64,000 nucleotides of DNA, taken from the NCBI RefSeq assembly GCF_032401055.1, contig NZ_CP135529.1, forward strand, positions 186,001 to 250,000. Direction: 5' to 3'. The position numbers and the translations under genes were made by a program. Every line of letters begins with the position of its first letter. The stretch's first letter is position 1. The DNA comes from Tardiphaga sp. 709. GTDB lineage: Bacteria > Pseudomonadota > Alphaproteobacteria > Rhizobiales > Xanthobacteraceae. The notes under the pieces are model-generated. The model made no database searches, had not been told where the DNA came from, and saw only the letters and a program-made list of their open reading frames with translations. Positions 61,664-64,000 of the stretch are shown piece by piece.

Positions 61664-62548
61664 GTGAGCCTGCAAAGCACGATGGACGATACGTCCAACA
61701 GCGTACAGCTTGCGCCGGTAGCGGAAACCCCGCCGGTGCCTGCGGCCGGGAAGCGCGGGCAGGGCGTGCAGCGGGCGCGCACAGTCGCGCTCGCGCTGAT
61801 CGTGCCGGTCTGCTTGATGGTGATTTGGGACGTCATGGTGCGCTGGACCGGCACGCGGCTGGTGCCGTCACCCTATGGCGTCGCCGTGATGATGTGGGAT
61901 TTCGCTTTCGGCGGAATCTATGACGACGCCTACAGCGCCAGCCTGCCGATCCATTTCTGGAAAAGCGTGCAGCGGGTCTATGGCGGTTTTCTCTGCGCGG
62001 CGGCGATCGGCATTCCGCTTGGCCTGATGATCGGCCGCATGCCGCTGCTGCGCAAGTTGCTCGATCCGACGCTGTCGCTGCTGCGGCCCATTCCGGTCAC
62101 CGCATGGCTGCCGCTATCGATGATCTTCTTCGGCCTCGGTCCGCGCGCGGCGATCTTCCTGGTGTTTCTCGGCGCGTTCTTTCCGATCCTGCTCAACACC
62201 GTATTCGGCGTGCGCTCCGTCGATATCAGGCTGTTCGAGGCGGCCGAGATGCTCGGCTGCAGCGGCGCGCAGCAATTCCGTTCGGTCGTGCTGCCGGCGG
62301 CGCTGCCGAGCATCTTCAATGGCCTTCGTCTCGGTGCCGGTTTCGCCTGGATTCTCATCGTGGTCGGCGAGATGACCGGCGTGCCCGAAGGCCTCGGCGC
62401 CGTCATCATGGATGGCCGCACACTGTCGCGCACCGATCTCGTGATCACCGGCATGATCATCATCGGCATCACGGGCTTTCTGTCAGATCGCATCCTGCTG
62501 ATGCTCAGCAACTACTTCCTTCGCTGGAGCCCGCAGCATCATGCTTGA
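61664..62548 (+). CDS. ABC transporter permease (SsuC/TauC type)
   Basis: A 294-residue inner-membrane permease starting with GTG seven bases after the binding-protein stop. A polar N-terminus of about 38 residues precedes six helices. The EAA-type loop is AAEMLGCSGAQQFRSVVLPAALPSIFNGLRLG, preceded by PIPVTAWLPLSMIFFGLGP; both are typical of the SsuC/TauC branch. Overlaps the ATPase gene by 8 bp. Works with the proteins at 60700 and 62541. Confidence 0.93.
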   Translation: MSLQSTMDDTSNSVQLAPVAETPPVPAAGKRGQGVQRARTVALALIVPVCLMVIWDVMVRWTGTRLVPSPYGVAVMMWDFAFGGIYDDAYSASLPIHFWKSVQRVYGGFLCAAAIGIPLGLMIGRMPLLRKLLDPTLSLLRPIPVTAWLPLSMIFFGLGPRAAIFLVFLGAFFPILLNTVFGVRSVDIRLFEAAEMLGCSGAQQFRSVVLPAALPSIFNGLRLGAGFAWILIVVGEMTGVPEGLGAVIMDGRTLSRTDLVITGMIIIGITGFLSDRILLMLSNYFLRWSPQHHA

Positions 62549-63347
62549 TCGACCGACCATAATTGCGCCTGACATCCTCGAAGTGAGCGGCGTGCAGAAA
62601 TTCTACCAAGCCTCCAACGGCCCGGTCGAGGCGTTGCGCGGTGTCAATCTCACCATCCGCAAGGGCGAGTTCGTTTGTCTGCTCGGCGCGTCGGGCTGCG
62701 GCAAGTCCACCTTGCTGCGCATCGTCGCCGGTTTCGAGAAAGCGACTGAGGGCTCGGTCACCATGTACGGCTTTCCGGTCGACAGACCGGGCCCGGATCG
62801 CGGCATGGTGTTTCAGGATTACGCGTTGTTTCCGTGGCTGACCGTGCGCGACAATATCGGCTTCGGCCCCAAGCATCGTCGTCTTGCGACCAAACTCGTG
62901 AACGAACTCACCGACAAGTTCATGGCCATGGTCGGACTGACGGCCTTTGCCGATCGCTATCCGCACCAGCTCTCCGGCGGCATGAAACAACGCGTCGCCA
63001 TCGCGCGTGTGCTCAGCAACGACACCGACGTGCTGCTGATGGACGAGCCGTTCGGCGCGCTCGATGCGCTGACCCGCAGCAAGCTGCAGGAAGAACTCGT
63101 CGAGATCTGGCGCACCACCGGCCTCACGGTGATTTTCGTGACGCATTCAGTCGAGGAAGCCGTGATGCTGGCGGATCGCGTGATCGTGATGTCAGCGGGG
63201 CCGGGCCGGATCGATTGCGAAATCGAGGTCGATCTGCCGCGCCCGCGCGATGTCGCATCGCCCGAATTCAACGCATTGCGGCGCGAGGTCACTCAGAAGC
63301 TCACGAGCCATATCGCCGGCAGTCGGGGCAACGCGGCAGATTCCTGA
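62541..63347 (+). CDS. ABC transporter ATP-binding protein (SsuB/TauB type)
   Basis: A 268-residue ATPase. Walker A GASGCGKST (about 49-57), Q-loop MVFQDYALFPW, signature LSGGMKQRVAIARVL, Walker B DVLLMDEPFGALD and H-loop FVTHSVEEAVML are intact, followed by the VIVMSAGPGRI block of this subfamily. Its start overlaps the permease end by 8 bp. A hairpin structure follows the stop. Confidence 0.95.
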   Translation: MLDRPTIIAPDILEVSGVQKFYQASNGPVEALRGVNLTIRKGEFVCLLGASGCGKSTLLRIVAGFEKATEGSVTMYGFPVDRPGPDRGMVFQDYALFPWLTVRDNIGFGPKHRRLATKLVNELTDKFMAMVGLTAFADRYPHQLSGGMKQRVAIARVLSNDTDVLLMDEPFGALDALTRSKLQEELVEIWRTTGLTVIFVTHSVEEAVMLADRVIVMSAGPGRIDCEIEVDLPRPRDVASPEFNALRREVTQKLTSHIAGSRGNAADS

Positions 63348-63371
63348 ATCGGGCTTCAAAAACGCGCGAAT

Positions 63372-63405
63372 AAAATTCTCGCCTGAGGTCACCGGAGAGA
63401 ATTTT
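63372..63405 (+). terminator. hairpin after the second ABC operon
   Basis: AAAATTCTC (63372-63380) and GAGAATTTT (63397-63405) are perfect inverse arms around a 16-base loop, 24 bp after the ATPase stop. The stem ends in TTTT but no further U-run follows, so termination is likely but not certain. Confidence 0.55.
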
Positions 63406-63516
63406 CACCTGCGGGTCTGAGGCCCATCAGTCCCGCTGTCGTTATTTCCGAGTACCGCTTGTAACGCCTGCCGAACGGCATTCTCTAGGGTTAGAGAAGC
63501 CGAAAGCAATACGATA

Positions 63517-64000
63517 TGGACGCGGTTCCCAGCATCATCGACAGAGTTAATTTGCTCGTTCCGGGCTTTGCGGAACGTGCGCCATTGCATGATCGTGCGG
63601 CAAGTTTTCCATTCGAGAATTTTCAGGAACTGTCCGGGGCGGGCCTGCTGGCGCTGCCGGTGCCAAAGGCCCTGGGCGGCGCGGGCGCCGGGGTGCGCGA
63701 GGCTGTGCGCGTCGTGAACGCAGTCGGCAAGGCCGATGCCGCGACCGCGCTTGTATTGGCGATGCACTATATCCACCATCTGGTCATCACGCGAAATGGC
63801 AATTGGCCTGCGCATCTGGCGCAGCGCGTGTCGCGCGACGCCGTGAATGGCTTGGCGCTGATCAACGCATTGCGCGTCGAGCCCGATCAGGGATCGCCAT
63901 CGCGGGGCGGTCTGCCTCAAACCACAGCGAAGCGCACCGCCGACGGCTGGCGCATTACCGGCCGCAAGATCTATTCGACCGGGTCGCCGATCCTCAAATG
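63517..64000 (+). CDS. acyl-CoA-dehydrogenase-like flavoprotein, N-terminal part (runs off window)
   Basis: The frame from the ATG at 63517 stays open to the window end (161 codons): MDAVPSIIDRVNLLVPGFAE, later FENFQELSGAGLLALPVPKALGG, then DAATALVLAMHYIHHLVI and GWRITGRKIYSTGSP. This is the N-terminal and middle part of the acyl-CoA dehydrogenase fold. Relatives next to sulfonate importers are SfnB- or DszC-like FMN-dependent monooxygenases that release sulfur, so a role in using the imported organosulfur compound is likely but inferred. The C-terminal catalytic half is not visible. 170 bp separate it from the ATPase gene. Confidence 0.85.

Overview
The window is a GC-rich, gene-dense piece of an alphaproteobacterial chromosome. 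Gene content points to the Bradyrhizobium/Rhodopseudomonas/Afipia group (order Hyphomicrobiales): Bradyrhizobium-type ndv genes for beta-1,3/1,6 glucan, S-type PmtA and Pcs for phosphatidylcholine, a NasT-NasS pair, a CysN-CysC fusion, and the short inverted repeats common in those genomes. Genus is inferred from gene families only.

Layout. 1-5.4 kb: end of queA and tgt (queuosine tRNA modification), a stand-alone lpxD, a possible transporter remnant, a small Cys4 protein, an orphan BrnA-like antitoxin and a secreted caspase-like protein. 5.5-8.4 kb: a DMT transporter, two small secreted proteins, an atypical formyltransferase and tRNA-Lys(UUU). 8.6-14.3 kb: a beta-glucan cluster (ndvB-like, ndvD-like, ndvC-like) with a small membrane protein. 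14.4-20.3 kb: SPOR-like envelope protein, glmU, glmS, DUF502 protein. 20.6-24 kb: dedA, pmtA and a two-component system. 24-30.2 kb: recG, sdhE, mfd. 30.3-35.5 kb: PRC-barrel protein, a degenerate GGDEF protein, and a YejA-like peptide-binding protein paired with a degenerate adenylate-forming enzyme. 35.7-43.6 kb: IalB-like protein, hspQ, AEC carrier, ubiH-like, pcs-terC, qor, rimO.

43.7-56.4 kb is an inorganic N/S block: nasT-nasS, cysH facing cysD-cysNC across an AT-rich promoter region with a perfect inverted repeat, then a NirA-type sirohaem reductase, an unusual Fe-S/FAD/NAD(P) reductase without an FMN domain, and an ABC importer. A sigma-54-like promoter lies upstream of the NirA-type gene, which favours nitrogen control.

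56.6-60.7 kb is an accessory island: AraC regulator, SDR, two limonene-epoxide-hydrolase-like proteins, a GST, a decayed copy of the SDR tail and a frameshifted IS5-type transposase. It separates two NitT/TauT-type ABC importers. The second importer (60.7-63.3 kb) is followed by the start of an acyl-CoA-dehydrogenase-like flavoprotein, suggesting uptake and desulfonation of an organosulfur compound.

The best candidates for new biology are the NirA/Fe-S reductase/importer unit, the epoxide-hydrolase-like island, and the YejA-like/adenylate-forming pseudoenzyme pair.
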